Part shown: positions 40,873-49,897 of the stretch, one piece after another | How positions within the stretch are numbered: position 1 is the first letter of the stretch | How the letters are laid out: every line of letters begins with the position of its first letter | Assembly: GCA_052145115.1 (NCBI GenBank) | Contig: JBKQPG010000104.1 | Span: 18,238-82,237, forward strand | DNA length: 64,000 bases | Direction of reading: 5' to 3' | Origin: CAIVVT01 sp052145115 | Lineage (GTDB): Bacteria > Acidobacteriota > Terriglobia > Bryobacterales > Bryobacteraceae | Program-made: the position numbers and the translations under genes | Notes under the pieces: model-generated | Databases searched by the model: none | Told to the model about the DNA's origin: nothing | What the model saw: the letters and a program-made list of their open reading frames with translations, nothing else

Positions 40873-42783
40873 ATGAAGACCGCCCTTCGGACCATCGTGG
40901 TGCTCGGCGCCGTTCTGTGGCTGGGCCCGAGCTGGATTCCAGCGCAGCAGCGCGGGCCGCAGACCGCCGAGATGAGCGCCGGCGAGAAATGGATCCGGGA
41001 ACACTACACCAAGTACGAGTTCCTGGTTGCCATGCGCGACGGGACGCGGCTGTTCACCGCGGTGTACGCGCCCAAGGACACGTCGCAGACGTATCCTTTT
41101 CTGATCAACCGCACTCCCTACACGGTGGCGCCGTACGGCGTTGACAACTACCCTTCGCACCTGGGCCCCGGGCGGACGGAGTTGTTCAGCCGGGAGGGCT
41201 TCATTTTCGTGCACCAGGACGTGCGCGGCAAGGGCCGCAGCGAAGGCGTGTACGTGCACGTGCGGCCCGTGATCCCCAACAAAAAGCCGGGTGACGTGGA
41301 CGAGACCACCGACACCTACGACACCGTGGATTGGCTGCTCGCCAACATCTCCAACAACAACGGGCGGGCAGGGATTTACGGGATCTCCTACCCCGGCTTC
41401 TACGCGACCATGGGGGCCATCGACGCGCATCCGGCGATGAAGGCCGTCTCGCCGCAGGCGCCGGTGACGGACTGGTTCGTGGGCGACGACTTCCGGCACA
41501 ACGGCGTGCTGTGGCTGCCGCATGCGTTCAATTTCCTGAGCAGCTTCGGGCAACCCCGGCCGCCCGAGGGATGGGCTGGCGGCCTGAGCGTCGACATGGG
41601 CACGCCCGATGGCTACGATTTTTTCCGGCGGCTGGGGCCGATCGGGAATGCCGACGAGAAGTACTTCCACGGGACGGTGGAGTACTGGCGCGAGCTGGCC
41701 CGCCACGACGTGTACGACGACTATTGGCAGTCGCGCAATCCGCGCCCGCACCTGCGGAACGTCAAGCCGGCGGTGTTGACGGTGGGCGGATGGTTCGACG
41801 CCGAGGACGTGTTCGGACCGCCGGGCGTCTACGAAGCGATTGAGAAGCAGAGCCCGGAGACGACCAACCTGCTGGTGGAGGGGCCGTGGGTGCACGGCGG
41901 CTGGTCGCACAGTGCGGGCGACCGGCTGGGGCAGGTGCATTTCAACTCTCCCACGTCGGCTTATTTTCAGGAGAACATCGAGTATCCGTTCTTCCTGTGG
42001 TACCTGAAAGGCAAGGGCGAGGGCGGCGCGCTGCCCAAGGCGTATGTGTTCGAGACCGGGCGCGACGAATGGCACAAGCTGACGGCCTGGCCGCCCAAGG
42101 AAGCCACGGCCAAGACGCTGTACTTCCACGCCAACGGCGGGCTGAGCTGGGCCGCGCCGCAGGAGCGGGGCGAAGCCTATGACGAGTACGTGAGCGACCC
42201 CGCCAGGCCGGTGCCGTTCACCAGCGAGATCACGCGCGGCATGACCTATGACTACATGGTGGAGGACCAGCGCTGGGCGTCCAAGCGGCCGGATGTTCTG
42301 ACCTACGAAACCGAGCCGCTGCAGGGCGACGTGCGGGTGGCGGGACCGTTGAAGGCGTCGCTGCACGTGTCCACGACGGGCACCGATTCCGATTTTATCG
42401 TCAAGCTGATCGACGTTTACCCGGGCGATTACCCCGACGTCGAGGGGCAGTGGCCGGGGACGCACATGGGTGGCTACCAGCAACTGCTGCGCGGTGAGCC
42501 CTTCCGCGGGAAGTTTCGCCACGGCTTCGACAAGCCGGAGCCGTTCACGCCGGGCAAGCTGGACCAGGTGGAATTCGCGCTGCCGGGCATCTTCCACACC
42601 TTCCGCCGCGGGCACCGCATCATGGTCCAGGTGCAGAGCACGTGGTTCCCGCTGTGCGACCTGAATCCGCAGAAGTTCATGCATATCTACGACGCCCAGC
42701 GCAGCGATTTCCAGAAGGCGACCGAACGCGTGTACCACTCCGCCGAAGCGCCGTCGTCACTGACGGTGTTGACGCTGGAATAG
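40873..42783 (+). CDS. CocE/NonD-family (X-Pro dipeptidyl-peptidase-like) hydrolase
   Basis: A 636-residue exported serine hydrolase. After a signal peptide (about 1-25) comes an alpha/beta-hydrolase domain with the nucleophile Ser172 in AGIYGISYPGFYATMG, an Asp in VGGWFDAEDVFGP, and a His in EGPWVHGGWSH. The C-terminal beta-sandwich (about 430-636) is the X-Pro_dipept_C domain (VAGPLKASLHVSTTGTDSDF and RGHRIMVQVQSTWFP). Relatives cleave proline peptides, cocaine or glutaryl antibiotics; the substrate here is unknown. Another serine hydrolase follows 31 bp later, probably in the same transcript. Confidence 0.93.
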   Translation: MKTALRTIVVLGAVLWLGPSWIPAQQRGPQTAEMSAGEKWIREHYTKYEFLVAMRDGTRLFTAVYAPKDTSQTYPFLINRTPYTVAPYGVDNYPSHLGPGRTELFSREGFIFVHQDVRGKGRSEGVYVHVRPVIPNKKPGDVDETTDTYDTVDWLLANISNNNGRAGIYGISYPGFYATMGAIDAHPAMKAVSPQAPVTDWFVGDDFRHNGVLWLPHAFNFLSSFGQPRPPEGWAGGLSVDMGTPDGYDFFRRLGPIGNADEKYFHGTVEYWRELARHDVYDDYWQSRNPRPHLRNVKPAVLTVGGWFDAEDVFGPPGVYEAIEKQSPETTNLLVEGPWVHGGWSHSAGDRLGQVHFNSPTSAYFQENIEYPFFLWYLKGKGEGGALPKAYVFETGRDEWHKLTAWPPKEATAKTLYFHANGGLSWAAPQERGEAYDEYVSDPARPVPFTSEITRGMTYDYMVEDQRWASKRPDVLTYETEPLQGDVRVAGPLKASLHVSTTGTDSDFIVKLIDVYPGDYPDVEGQWPGTHMGGYQQLLRGEPFRGKFRHGFDKPEPFTPGKLDQVEFALPGIFHTFRRGHRIMVQVQSTWFPLCDLNPQKFMHIYDAQRSDFQKATERVYHSAEAPSSLTVLTLE

Positions 42784-42814
42784 GGTTGGGGAGCGGGCAG
42801 GGCAGGTGGTCGGG

Positions 42815-44344
42815 ATGCGGTTTCTCTTTCTGAGCGCGGCCCTGTTGGGGCTGGTTCTGCCGGCGCAGACGCAGGTTGCGCCGCGCGCCGCTCTGCGCCC
42901 CGACCTGGGGCGCCTGGACGCCTACATCGAGAAGGCGCGGGCGCAGTGGGACGTGCCCGGGCTGGCCGTGGCGATCGTCAAGGACGGCCGCGTGGTGCTG
43001 GCCAAGGGCTATGGCGTGAAGCAGAAGGGCGGGCGCGAACGGGTGGACGGGGAGACGCTGTTCGCCATCGCCTCGAACACCAAGGCGTTCACCGTGGCCG
43101 CGCTGGCGATCCTGGTGGACGAGCACAAACTGGAGTGGCAGGACCACGTCCAGGAGATCCTGCCGTACTTCCAGTTGTACGACCCGTGGGTGTCCAGAGA
43201 GATGCGGGTCGAGGACCTGCTGTGCCATCGCAGCGGGCTTAAGACGTTTTCGGGCGACCTGCTGTGGTACGGCACATCCTACAGCCGCGAGGAGATTCTC
43301 CGCCGCGCGCGCTGCCTGAAGCAGGCCTATCCGTTCCGCGACGGCTACGGGTACTCGAACCTGATGTTCCTGGCGGCGGGCGAGGTGGTGGCGCGCAAGG
43401 CGGGCCTGAGCTGGGACGATTTCGTGCGCCAGCGGCTGTTCGGCCCGCTGGGGATGCGGCGCACGACGACCTCGGTGCGCGCCCTGCCGGGGCTGGGAAA
43501 TTTCGCCCTGCCGCACGCCTCGTTCGAAGGCCCGGTGGCGCAGCTTCAATGGGTCAACTGGGACTCCATGGCGCCGGCCGGCGGCATCATCTCCTGCGCC
43601 AGCGACATGACGCGCTGGCTCCAGTTGCAACTGGGCGGCGGGGTGATCGACGGACGGCGCATCTTCAGCGAGGCGGCGCAACGGGCGATGTGGACGCCGC
43701 ACAACGTGATGAGCGGACCGGCGCCCATGCAGATCGGCGCGGAGAGCCACTTTTCGATGTACGCTCTGGGCTGGGTGATCGGCGATTTCCGGGGACGATT
43801 CACGGTCAGCCACGGCGGATCCTACGACGGGATGAGCTCGCAGGTATGGATGATGCCGGAGGAGCGACTGGGTGTGGTGGTGCTGACGAATTGCGACCGC
43901 GGCGTGGCGGGGCCGATCGTGAACCGCATCCGCGACGTCTATTTGGGACTGGGAGAGCGCGAGTACAGCGCCGAGGCGCTGGCCGGGCGGAGAAATGCGA
44001 AGGTCGGGAGGATGGCGGACTTGCAGCCTGAAGCCAGCCATCCGCCGATCACGCTGGATCAATACGCCGGCACATACGGCGGGCCGATGTATGGCGACGC
44101 CACGGTGGCGCGGGAGGGCCGGCGGCTGGTGCTGAGGCTGCTGCCGAATCCGGATTTCGTGGCCGACCTGACGCCGATCGGTGGTGACGTCTTCACGCTG
44201 CAGTGGCGCCGGCGGTTCGCCTTTTTCGCGGGCGGCCGGGCGCAGTTTCTGGTGGACCCGCGGGGCCAGGTGACCGAGCTGAAGCTGGACATCCCGAACA
44301 ACGATTTCTGGTTCGACGAGCTGGAATTCAAGAAGCGGCCATAG
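42815..44344 (+). CDS. Serine hydrolase of the class C beta-lactamase/PBP4* family
   Basis: A 509-residue exported protein. After a signal peptide (about 1-22) the beta-lactamase fold shows SxxK as Ser87-Asn-Thr-Lys90 (ASNTKAF), the Tyr motif in GYGYSNLMF and the third box in SHGGSYDG. A C-terminal lipocalin-like domain (about 395-509, TLDQYAGTYGG...) follows, as in many esterase or D-aminopeptidase members. Activity on peptides or esters is more likely than antibiotic hydrolysis. ATG 42815 is chosen over GTG 42806 because the signal peptide begins there. Confidence 0.9.
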   Translation: MRFLFLSAALLGLVLPAQTQVAPRAALRPDLGRLDAYIEKARAQWDVPGLAVAIVKDGRVVLAKGYGVKQKGGRERVDGETLFAIASNTKAFTVAALAILVDEHKLEWQDHVQEILPYFQLYDPWVSREMRVEDLLCHRSGLKTFSGDLLWYGTSYSREEILRRARCLKQAYPFRDGYGYSNLMFLAAGEVVARKAGLSWDDFVRQRLFGPLGMRRTTTSVRALPGLGNFALPHASFEGPVAQLQWVNWDSMAPAGGIISCASDMTRWLQLQLGGGVIDGRRIFSEAAQRAMWTPHNVMSGPAPMQIGAESHFSMYALGWVIGDFRGRFTVSHGGSYDGMSSQVWMMPEERLGVVVLTNCDRGVAGPIVNRIRDVYLGLGEREYSAEALAGRRNAKVGRMADLQPEASHPPITLDQYAGTYGGPMYGDATVAREGRRLVLRLLPNPDFVADLTPIGGDVFTLQWRRRFAFFAGGRAQFLVDPRGQVTELKLDIPNNDFWFDELEFKKRP

Positions 44345-44367
44345 CGCCGCAGGAGCCCGGCAGCGGT

Positions 44368-44724
44368 TCAGTTTGAGGCGCGGGCCAATGCGGATGGATG
44401 CCGGGGCTGGTAAAGACCGACGTCGCCTCCGCCGGGCAGCCGGATCTTGGTGAGGGAACCCCAGCGTGCTTCCCGGACCTCCGAACAGTGGACGCCCTTC
44501 TCCGCGAGGGCCGCTATCTCGGCCGCCAGATCGTCACACATGAAATACAGCTCGTGCCGCCCATTCTCTTCGGCGGGATGAACCGCGAGTTCTGCCGGAG
44601 GCAGAGCGAATATCAGCCATCCATGGCCGGCGTCCACGGATGAGAACCCGAGGACGTCCTGGAAGAATGCGCGATCGGCCGCCGCATCCTGGCTGTACAG
44701 AATTACATGCGCGCCAAAGATCAT
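44368..44724 (-). CDS. VOC-family (glyoxalase/dioxygenase-like) protein
   Basis: A 118-residue vicinal-oxygen-chelate protein with the two expected beta-alpha-beta-beta-beta units: AHVILYSQDAAADRAFFQDVLGF and the second half LYFMCDDLAAEIAALAEKG. It keeps a His early and a His/Glu later (NGRHELYFM), possible metal ligands. Substrate unknown; some members bind antibiotics. ATG 44724 matches the homology, with AAGGGG upstream; frames to 44760 are less likely. Confidence 0.85.
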   Translation of the reverse strand: MIFGAHVILYSQDAAADRAFFQDVLGFSSVDAGHGWLIFALPPAELAVHPAEENGRHELYFMCDDLAAEIAALAEKGVHCSEVREARWGSLTKIRLPGGGDVGLYQPRHPSALARASN

Positions 44725-44815
44725 GAGACTTGCCCCTTTCCGCATCAAAGATCTTCGCACAGGCGGGCCGCGGTGACTGGACGCACGCTCGCGAACGTGT
44801 TACCTCCAAAGCAGG

Positions 44816-47011
44816 ATGAAACCGCTTCAGTGGGCGCCAGCTGTAGTGCTGTGCGCCTGTTTTGCTCCGCTGCTGAGGGCCGGGGATTGCCGCATCCTGC
44901 TGGCCTCTCAGGACGACTGGAACAACAACCTCGGCTTCTACATCGACCTGGAGGCGACCACGGATACGGACGGCCTGTGCCACTTCGACACGCTGACGCT
45001 GTACACCGGCGTGGCCAACGGCACGAGCTGGCGTTTCTTGCCCTTCCAGCCGAGCTGGCAGTACGGACACCAGTATCAGGTGGTCGTAACGATCGCTCCA
45101 ACTTACACCGATCTCCAGGTGGATGGCGTATTGGCGCAGCACTCGCCGGGCGGCTTCTCGCCGCTCCAGGGGACGATCACGACCAACCAGATCCCGAGTT
45201 GGGCCGCCTCGCCGGCGGTCTATGTTGTGCAACAAGGGACGCTGAGCGCGTCGAATTCCTCGGGCACGACCAGCGTCTCCAATCCCGGCTTCAGCCTGCC
45301 GCTGGACGTGCTGGCGTTGGCCGGCAGCCTGAGCGGGACCATGGAATTCACCACGAGTGCGACCGACACGCAGGTGTTCCAGACGTCGTTTGTCCTCCAG
45401 CCGGCCCCCAACCTGCAGGCCGATGCGCCGCTGATCGACAAGTACGGGCAGAGTATCCAGTCGCCGTGGACGGGCAAGCTGCAGTCCGACAGCGATCTGC
45501 TGGCGGCGGACGCGGCCGACGTGCTGTGGCTGCAGCGGCACCCGCAACCGGCTGGCCAGGACGCCTGGGGCGGAATGAGCTGGGCGTCGTGGCACGAGGC
45601 CGCCACCGGCTATTACACCGTGGCCAAACGCAACGGGTATTGGTGGCTGATCTCGCCGGCGGGCAACCCGCTGTTCTACACCGGGCTGGACGACGCGCCG
45701 GCGCTCAACTGGGACATGACGCCGGTGACCGGGCGCGAATGGCTGTTCGCGGAGCTCGCTCCGAACAGCGGAGCGACCGCGGCGGCGTGGGGTAACGACG
45801 TGTGGGGCGAGAGCGGCAGCACGGACTACTACGCGTTCATCGCCGCGAACCTGATTACGAAATACGGCGCCACGTGGCAGCAGCAGGCTCTGGCGCGCAC
45901 GGTCGAACGCATCGCCAGTTGGGGCTTCAGCGGGCTCGGCAAATGGTGCTCGACGGTGGGAAACCTGCCCCAGCTGCCGGTGATTTACGTCTACACCGTG
46001 CCCAACCTGGTGAATCACATCGACCCGTTCAATACGAACATCCAGTCTCAATTCTTGAGCGCGCTGCAAACGCAACTGGCCCCCCAGATCACGGACAGCA
46101 CGATTCTGGGCTGGTCCTACCAGAACGAGTACGACGGGATTGTGACCGCCGACGAGATCCAGAGCGTTCTCGATATGGGCTCGAGCGTGCCGGCGAAGCA
46201 GTCGATGCTGAATTACGCCGTTCAGCAACTCTACGCCGGCAGCGTGCCATCGCTGGCGGCGGCCTGGAGCATCCACGTGTCGACGCTGGCCCAACTCTAT
46301 GCCGCCACGCCCACACCGCCGGCCGGCGACCTGGAGCAGATGCGGCTGTATTACGAGAACACGCTGCACCATTTCATCTATCGGACGTTCAAGCAGGTGG
46401 ACCCGAATCATTTGTACTTCGGCTTCTGGATCGTGCCGGGCTGGTGGGTGGACGACTCCGACTGGAACGTCGAGGCCGCCAATTGCGACGTGATCGGCTA
46501 CGACCGCTACGCCTTCGAGCTGCTGACGCCGGACCTCACGCCGCTGCTGGCGCGCCAGGACAAGCCCACGCTCATCGGCGAGTTCTCCTTCCCGCCGACC
46601 TACGGGCTGGAGAAGGGCTACGCGGTCTACCAATCGGCCAGCGCGAATGACGACGCCGGGGCGGGCGACGCCTACACGCGCTGGCTGGAAGAGGCCTCCT
46701 CCGAGCCGACCACGGTAGGCGTGATGTGGTTCCAATATCGGGATGAGCCGGTGACCGGGCGCGGACCGGGGCTAGGCACGGCGCCGGTGTACGGAGAAGA
46801 CTACGCCTTCGGAACCACCGACGTCATGGACCGCCCCAAGTACGACCTGGTGTCGCGGATGCGAACCGCCAATGCCGCGGCGGGACGGAAGCGGCTGGCC
46901 TTGACTGATCCCGATGCACCGGCCTCCGGCAAGAAGAGAGCGTTAGGCGTAGACACCACTCCGAACGAACGCGGCCACGGGCCGGCCGCCGACGGGAATC
47001 ATGGTGAATAG
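44816..47011 (+). CDS. Secreted glycoside-hydrolase-like protein
   Basis: A 731-residue exported protein. A signal peptide (about 1-22) is followed by an N-terminal beta-sandwich (about 23-205, a concanavalin-like LamG fold). From about 260 a TIM-barrel region resembles GH5/GH50/agarase-like clan A enzymes: YWWLISPAGNPLFYTGLD, then a Glu in GWSYQNEYDG near residue 438 (acid/base position) and another in TLIGEFSFP near 588 (nucleophile position). Family assignment is by eye. The last about 40 residues (from RKRLALTDP) look unlike the rest and 69 bp overlap the convergent gene, suggesting the frame once ended earlier. Confidence 0.75.
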   Translation: MKPLQWAPAVVLCACFAPLLRAGDCRILLASQDDWNNNLGFYIDLEATTDTDGLCHFDTLTLYTGVANGTSWRFLPFQPSWQYGHQYQVVVTIAPTYTDLQVDGVLAQHSPGGFSPLQGTITTNQIPSWAASPAVYVVQQGTLSASNSSGTTSVSNPGFSLPLDVLALAGSLSGTMEFTTSATDTQVFQTSFVLQPAPNLQADAPLIDKYGQSIQSPWTGKLQSDSDLLAADAADVLWLQRHPQPAGQDAWGGMSWASWHEAATGYYTVAKRNGYWWLISPAGNPLFYTGLDDAPALNWDMTPVTGREWLFAELAPNSGATAAAWGNDVWGESGSTDYYAFIAANLITKYGATWQQQALARTVERIASWGFSGLGKWCSTVGNLPQLPVIYVYTVPNLVNHIDPFNTNIQSQFLSALQTQLAPQITDSTILGWSYQNEYDGIVTADEIQSVLDMGSSVPAKQSMLNYAVQQLYAGSVPSLAAAWSIHVSTLAQLYAATPTPPAGDLEQMRLYYENTLHHFIYRTFKQVDPNHLYFGFWIVPGWWVDDSDWNVEAANCDVIGYDRYAFELLTPDLTPLLARQDKPTLIGEFSFPPTYGLEKGYAVYQSASANDDAGAGDAYTRWLEEASSEPTTVGVMWFQYRDEPVTGRGPGLGTAPVYGEDYAFGTTDVMDRPKYDLVSRMRTANAAAGRKRLALTDPDAPASGKKRALGVDTTPNERGHGPAADGNHGE

Positions 47012-48085
47012 CGGCGCGCGCCGGGCCCGCCCCGGGCGGATGGAGGCAATGCGGATGACCGCGATATCGCCCGAGCCCTGGTTGAGCACGAGGGCGTATT
47101 GCTGGTCCGGCGTGATCACGATCGCGCCCGGCTCGACGCCCACGCCGGTGACGGCAACCACCTTCTGCGTGTCGATATCGAACACCGTGACCGAGCCCGA
47201 GGCGGGACTGGAGACGAACAGATAGCGCGGCTCCGCCGAGCAGGCCATCTGGCGCGGCATGCGGCCGCTCAACGAAGTGAGCCCGATCTCGGTGCGATAG
47301 GGATACACCACCACCACGGCGTCGCGGCCTTCGCCGGTGATGAACAACTGGCCGCCCTCCTCGCTCATGCACAGATGGTCGGGACGCAAGGCCAGCGGCA
47401 GTTCAGTCATGATGCGGCGCGACGGCGTGTCGAACACCCGCAACAGCGCCTCGGTGGGGCAGGCCACCAGCGCCACGCGGCCGTCGCGGCGGAACCGAAC
47501 CGCCGAGACGTCAACGCCGGCGTGGATCGGTTCGAAGGCCTTGCCCGCGGCCAGGTCGGCGAATTGGACCAACCCTCCCTCCAGGCACACGCAGGCCAGC
47601 GGCGCCTCGGGCGAGAGATCGAAGTCGAGCACCCGCGCGGCCAGGTTCACCTGCGGCCCGGGGCGCAGATTCGCCTCGCGCCAGGCGCGCAGTTTGGGCT
47701 CGCCCGCGGCAGTCCACAGCAGGCCGCGCGGGTCCGCGCGCACCACCGGCGCGGCAGGCCCCACGACAATCCGCGCGACGGTTTGGCGCGAGCCGAGATC
47801 CACGCGTTCCAGCAGCGCCGAGCCATTGTCTGTAACGCCGGCGGCGAACGCGGCCGGCCTTTCGAGCGACGAGTTGGAGAGCAGGGAGGAAGGCTGGCAG
47901 GCCAGCGGGATGGTCTGCCGCAGGGCGAAAGCGAGCAGGTCCACAATGGCCACGGCGCGTTCCCCGGCCAGGGCCACGCAAGCGATTCCGCGGAAACCTT
48001 CGGCGCGCTTGCGGCGGCACGCCGCACCCGCGCCCACGCCCGAGGCCAGGAATGCGCGGCGGGTCCAGGCGGGCGTCAGGCTCAT
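46943..48085 (-). CDS. Tat-exported YncE-like beta-propeller protein
   Basis: A 380-residue protein. ATG 48085 opens MSLTPAWTRRAFLASGVGAGAAC, a twin-arginine signal ending in a Cys that may be lipidated. The rest is a run of four-stranded blades: GRVALVACPTEALLRVFDT, GGQLFITGEGRDAVVVV, PRYLFVSSPASGSVTVFDIDTQKVV and QQYALVLNQGSGDIAVIRI. Function unknown; such propellers often report on or bind cell-surface partners. Its 3' end overlaps the convergent glycoside-hydrolase-like gene by 69 bp. It starts 8 bp after the zinc-ribbon gene's stop. Confidence 0.75.
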   Translation of the reverse strand: MSLTPAWTRRAFLASGVGAGAACRRKRAEGFRGIACVALAGERAVAIVDLLAFALRQTIPLACQPSSLLSNSSLERPAAFAAGVTDNGSALLERVDLGSRQTVARIVVGPAAPVVRADPRGLLWTAAGEPKLRAWREANLRPGPQVNLAARVLDFDLSPEAPLACVCLEGGLVQFADLAAGKAFEPIHAGVDVSAVRFRRDGRVALVACPTEALLRVFDTPSRRIMTELPLALRPDHLCMSEEGGQLFITGEGRDAVVVVYPYRTEIGLTSLSGRMPRQMACSAEPRYLFVSSPASGSVTVFDIDTQKVVAVTGVGVEPGAIVITPDQQYALVLNQGSGDIAVIRIASIRPGRARRAPLFTMIPVGGRPVAAFVRSGVYA

Positions 48086-48093
48086 GCCGGGAA

Positions 48094-48390
48094 TCAAAGA
48101 AAGGCCATGGTCTTGATGCCGGAGATGTCGAAGCGCTTGCGGCACCTCATCTGCTTGCACATCGCCTTGTCGTCGATCAACACCATGTAGCTCTGCGCCT
48201 TTTGGAACTTGGCGCGGTCGCGCTCATCGCCGCCCGAGGGCAGGCGGTCCTTCTTGGTCCGCACCAGCCACTTCAACTCATGCTCGTCCGTGGCGCGGCA
48301 GAACGGGCAGGTGAGGCGGATGTTCCGCGTCGCTTGCGATTCGGTGTAGTACTGGCGCTCGTCCACGGTGGCCGCTTCCCAGCCTACCAC
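48094..48390 (-). CDS. Small zinc-ribbon-like protein
   Basis: A 98-residue cytoplasmic protein with a Cys pair in LTCPFCRATDEHELKW and a second in CKQMRCRKRF, the spacing of a treble-clef or zinc-ribbon fold. Family unknown to me. GTG 48390 and GTG 48366 are both possible starts; the second has GGGAAG upstream and removes eight residues. It is directly upstream of the Tat propeller gene and probably cotranscribed. Confidence 0.6.
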   Translation of the reverse strand: MVGWEAATVDERQYYTESQATRNIRLTCPFCRATDEHELKWLVRTKKDRLPSGGDERDRAKFQKAQSYMVLIDDKAMCKQMRCRKRFDISGIKTMAFL

Positions 48391-48463
48391 CCGCGGCGCC
48401 GTCTGTGACGGCAGGGCTCATATCGGCCCGCCGCCCAGCCCCCGGCCGGATCCCGGACGAGCC

Positions 48464-48671
48464 CAGCCCGGATGTTCCACCGCGATCGCAGCGAGGCGCG
48501 ATGAGAGGGCCCCCATATCAAACGATGCCACGAGGCGCGCTCGCGGGAGCCGCCCGCAGGCGTACTTGGCTGCTACGTCGAGGACGGGGGGTGCCCTCTG
48601 GGCCCAGCGCAACGAAGTAGATGCGGCCCTATCGCACGCCGCAGCCGATTGTTGGTGAAACATCCGGGCTG
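48464..48671 (-). repeat. Dispersed TIR element, long form (208 bp), inverse orientation
   Basis: Within the 444-bp gene-free stretch 48391-48834. The ends are inverted repeats CAGCCCGGATGTTCCACC (48464-48481) and its near complement ending at 48671. Read on the minus strand the core matches the 26351-26530 element block by block: ATCGGCTGCGGC, GATAGGGCCGCATCTACT, GTCCTCGACGTA, AAGTACGCCTGCGGGCGGCT and CCCTCTCATCGCGCCTCGCT. It is longer by about 28 bp through two small insertions. The rest of the stretch, 48672-48834, should hold the mreB promoter, but I cannot place its boxes. Confidence 0.85.
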
Positions 48672-48834
48672 AGAAGATGCGGAGAATCAACGTGTTAGAA
48701 ACATTCCAGCAAATGGACAAGGGGCGGATATGCTACGCTCGAAAGGAGTCCGGAATCGCGGCTCCAACGCCTCCGCAGGCGTGCAACCGGAGCCGGCCGG
48801 CCTCGGAAGACGCAGGAGTTTCCCACAAGCCGCG

Positions 48835-49860
48835 ATGAGCATCCGTTCGTTGTTCAGCCTGTTTTCGTCCGACCTGGCGATCGATCTGGGTACCGCCAAT
48901 ACGCTGGTCTATGCCAAGGGCAAGGGGATTGTGGTCAACGAACCCTCGATTGTCGCGATGAACAAGACCAACGGCGAAGTCGAGGCGGTCGGCAAGGAAG
49001 CGAAAGAGATGCTCGGCCGCACGCCGGGCAACATCGTGGCCATCCGCCCGATGAAGGACGGCGTCATCGCCGACTTCAAAGTCACCGAGCGGATGTTGAA
49101 TTACTTTATCCACAAGGCGCACGGACGCAAGGTGCTGGTCCATCCGCGCATCATCATCGGCGTGCCCAGCGAGATCACGCAGGTGGAGAAGCGCGCGGTC
49201 ATCGATTCGGCCTACCGCGCCAAGGCCAGCGAAGTGCACCTGGTGGAGCAGGCCATGGTTGCGGCCATCGGCGCGGGCCTGCCGATCACGGAACCCTCGG
49301 GCAACATGATTGTGGATATCGGCGGAGGCACCACCGACGTGGCCGTGATCTCGCTGTCGGGCATCGTCTACTCGCGCTCCGTGCGCGTGGCCGGCAACGA
49401 GATGGACGACGCCATCATGCAGTACCTGAAGCGCAAATACAACCTGCTGATCGGGGAGCGCACGGCGGAGCAGATCAAGATCCAGATCGGCAGCGCGTTC
49501 AAGCTCGACAAGCCGTTGACCATGGAGGTCAAGGGACGCAATCTCATCGAGGGCATTCCGAAGACCGTTCCCATCGGCGACGACGAGATCCGCGAGGCGC
49601 TGACGGAGCCGGTGGCGACCATCATGAACGCCATCCGCGTGGCGCTGGAGCGGACGCCGCCGGAGCTGAGTGCCGACATCAGCGACCGCGGTATCGTCCT
49701 GACCGGCGGAGGGGCGCTGTTGAAAAACCTGGACCGCCGCATTCGCGAAGAGACCGGCTTGCCCGTTTCGATCGCCGAGGACCCGCTGGCCTCGGTGGTG
49801 CTGGGAACGGGGCGGATGCTGACCGACTTCAGACTATTGCGCCGGATCGCGATCGAGTAG
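48835..49860 (+). CDS. mreB: Rod-shape-determining protein MreB
   Basis: A 341-residue bacterial actin that forms membrane-bound filaments guiding lateral wall synthesis. Start at MSIRSLFSLFSSD gives the amphipathic N-terminus. Actin ATP motifs: AIDLGTANTLVYAKGKG (phosphate 1), MIVDIGGGTTDVAVI (phosphate 2) and GIVLTGGGALLKNLD (adenosine). First gene of mreB-mreC-mreD-mrdA-rodA. Confidence 0.97.
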   Translation: MSIRSLFSLFSSDLAIDLGTANTLVYAKGKGIVVNEPSIVAMNKTNGEVEAVGKEAKEMLGRTPGNIVAIRPMKDGVIADFKVTERMLNYFIHKAHGRKVLVHPRIIIGVPSEITQVEKRAVIDSAYRAKASEVHLVEQAMVAAIGAGLPITEPSGNMIVDIGGGTTDVAVISLSGIVYSRSVRVAGNEMDDAIMQYLKRKYNLLIGERTAEQIKIQIGSAFKLDKPLTMEVKGRNLIEGIPKTVPIGDDEIREALTEPVATIMNAIRVALERTPPELSADISDRGIVLTGGGALLKNLDRRIREETGLPVSIAEDPLASVVLGTGRMLTDFRLLRRIAIE

Positions 49861-49897
49861 GCTCACCGCGCGGCCCGGCGTCGCAGGCGTTGTTCTC

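Noticed and set aside
40645..42738. 697-residue antisense frame opposite the CocE-family gene
   Set aside because: The sense strand carries signal peptide, nucleophile elbow and C-terminal domain; the antisense has no recognisable motif.
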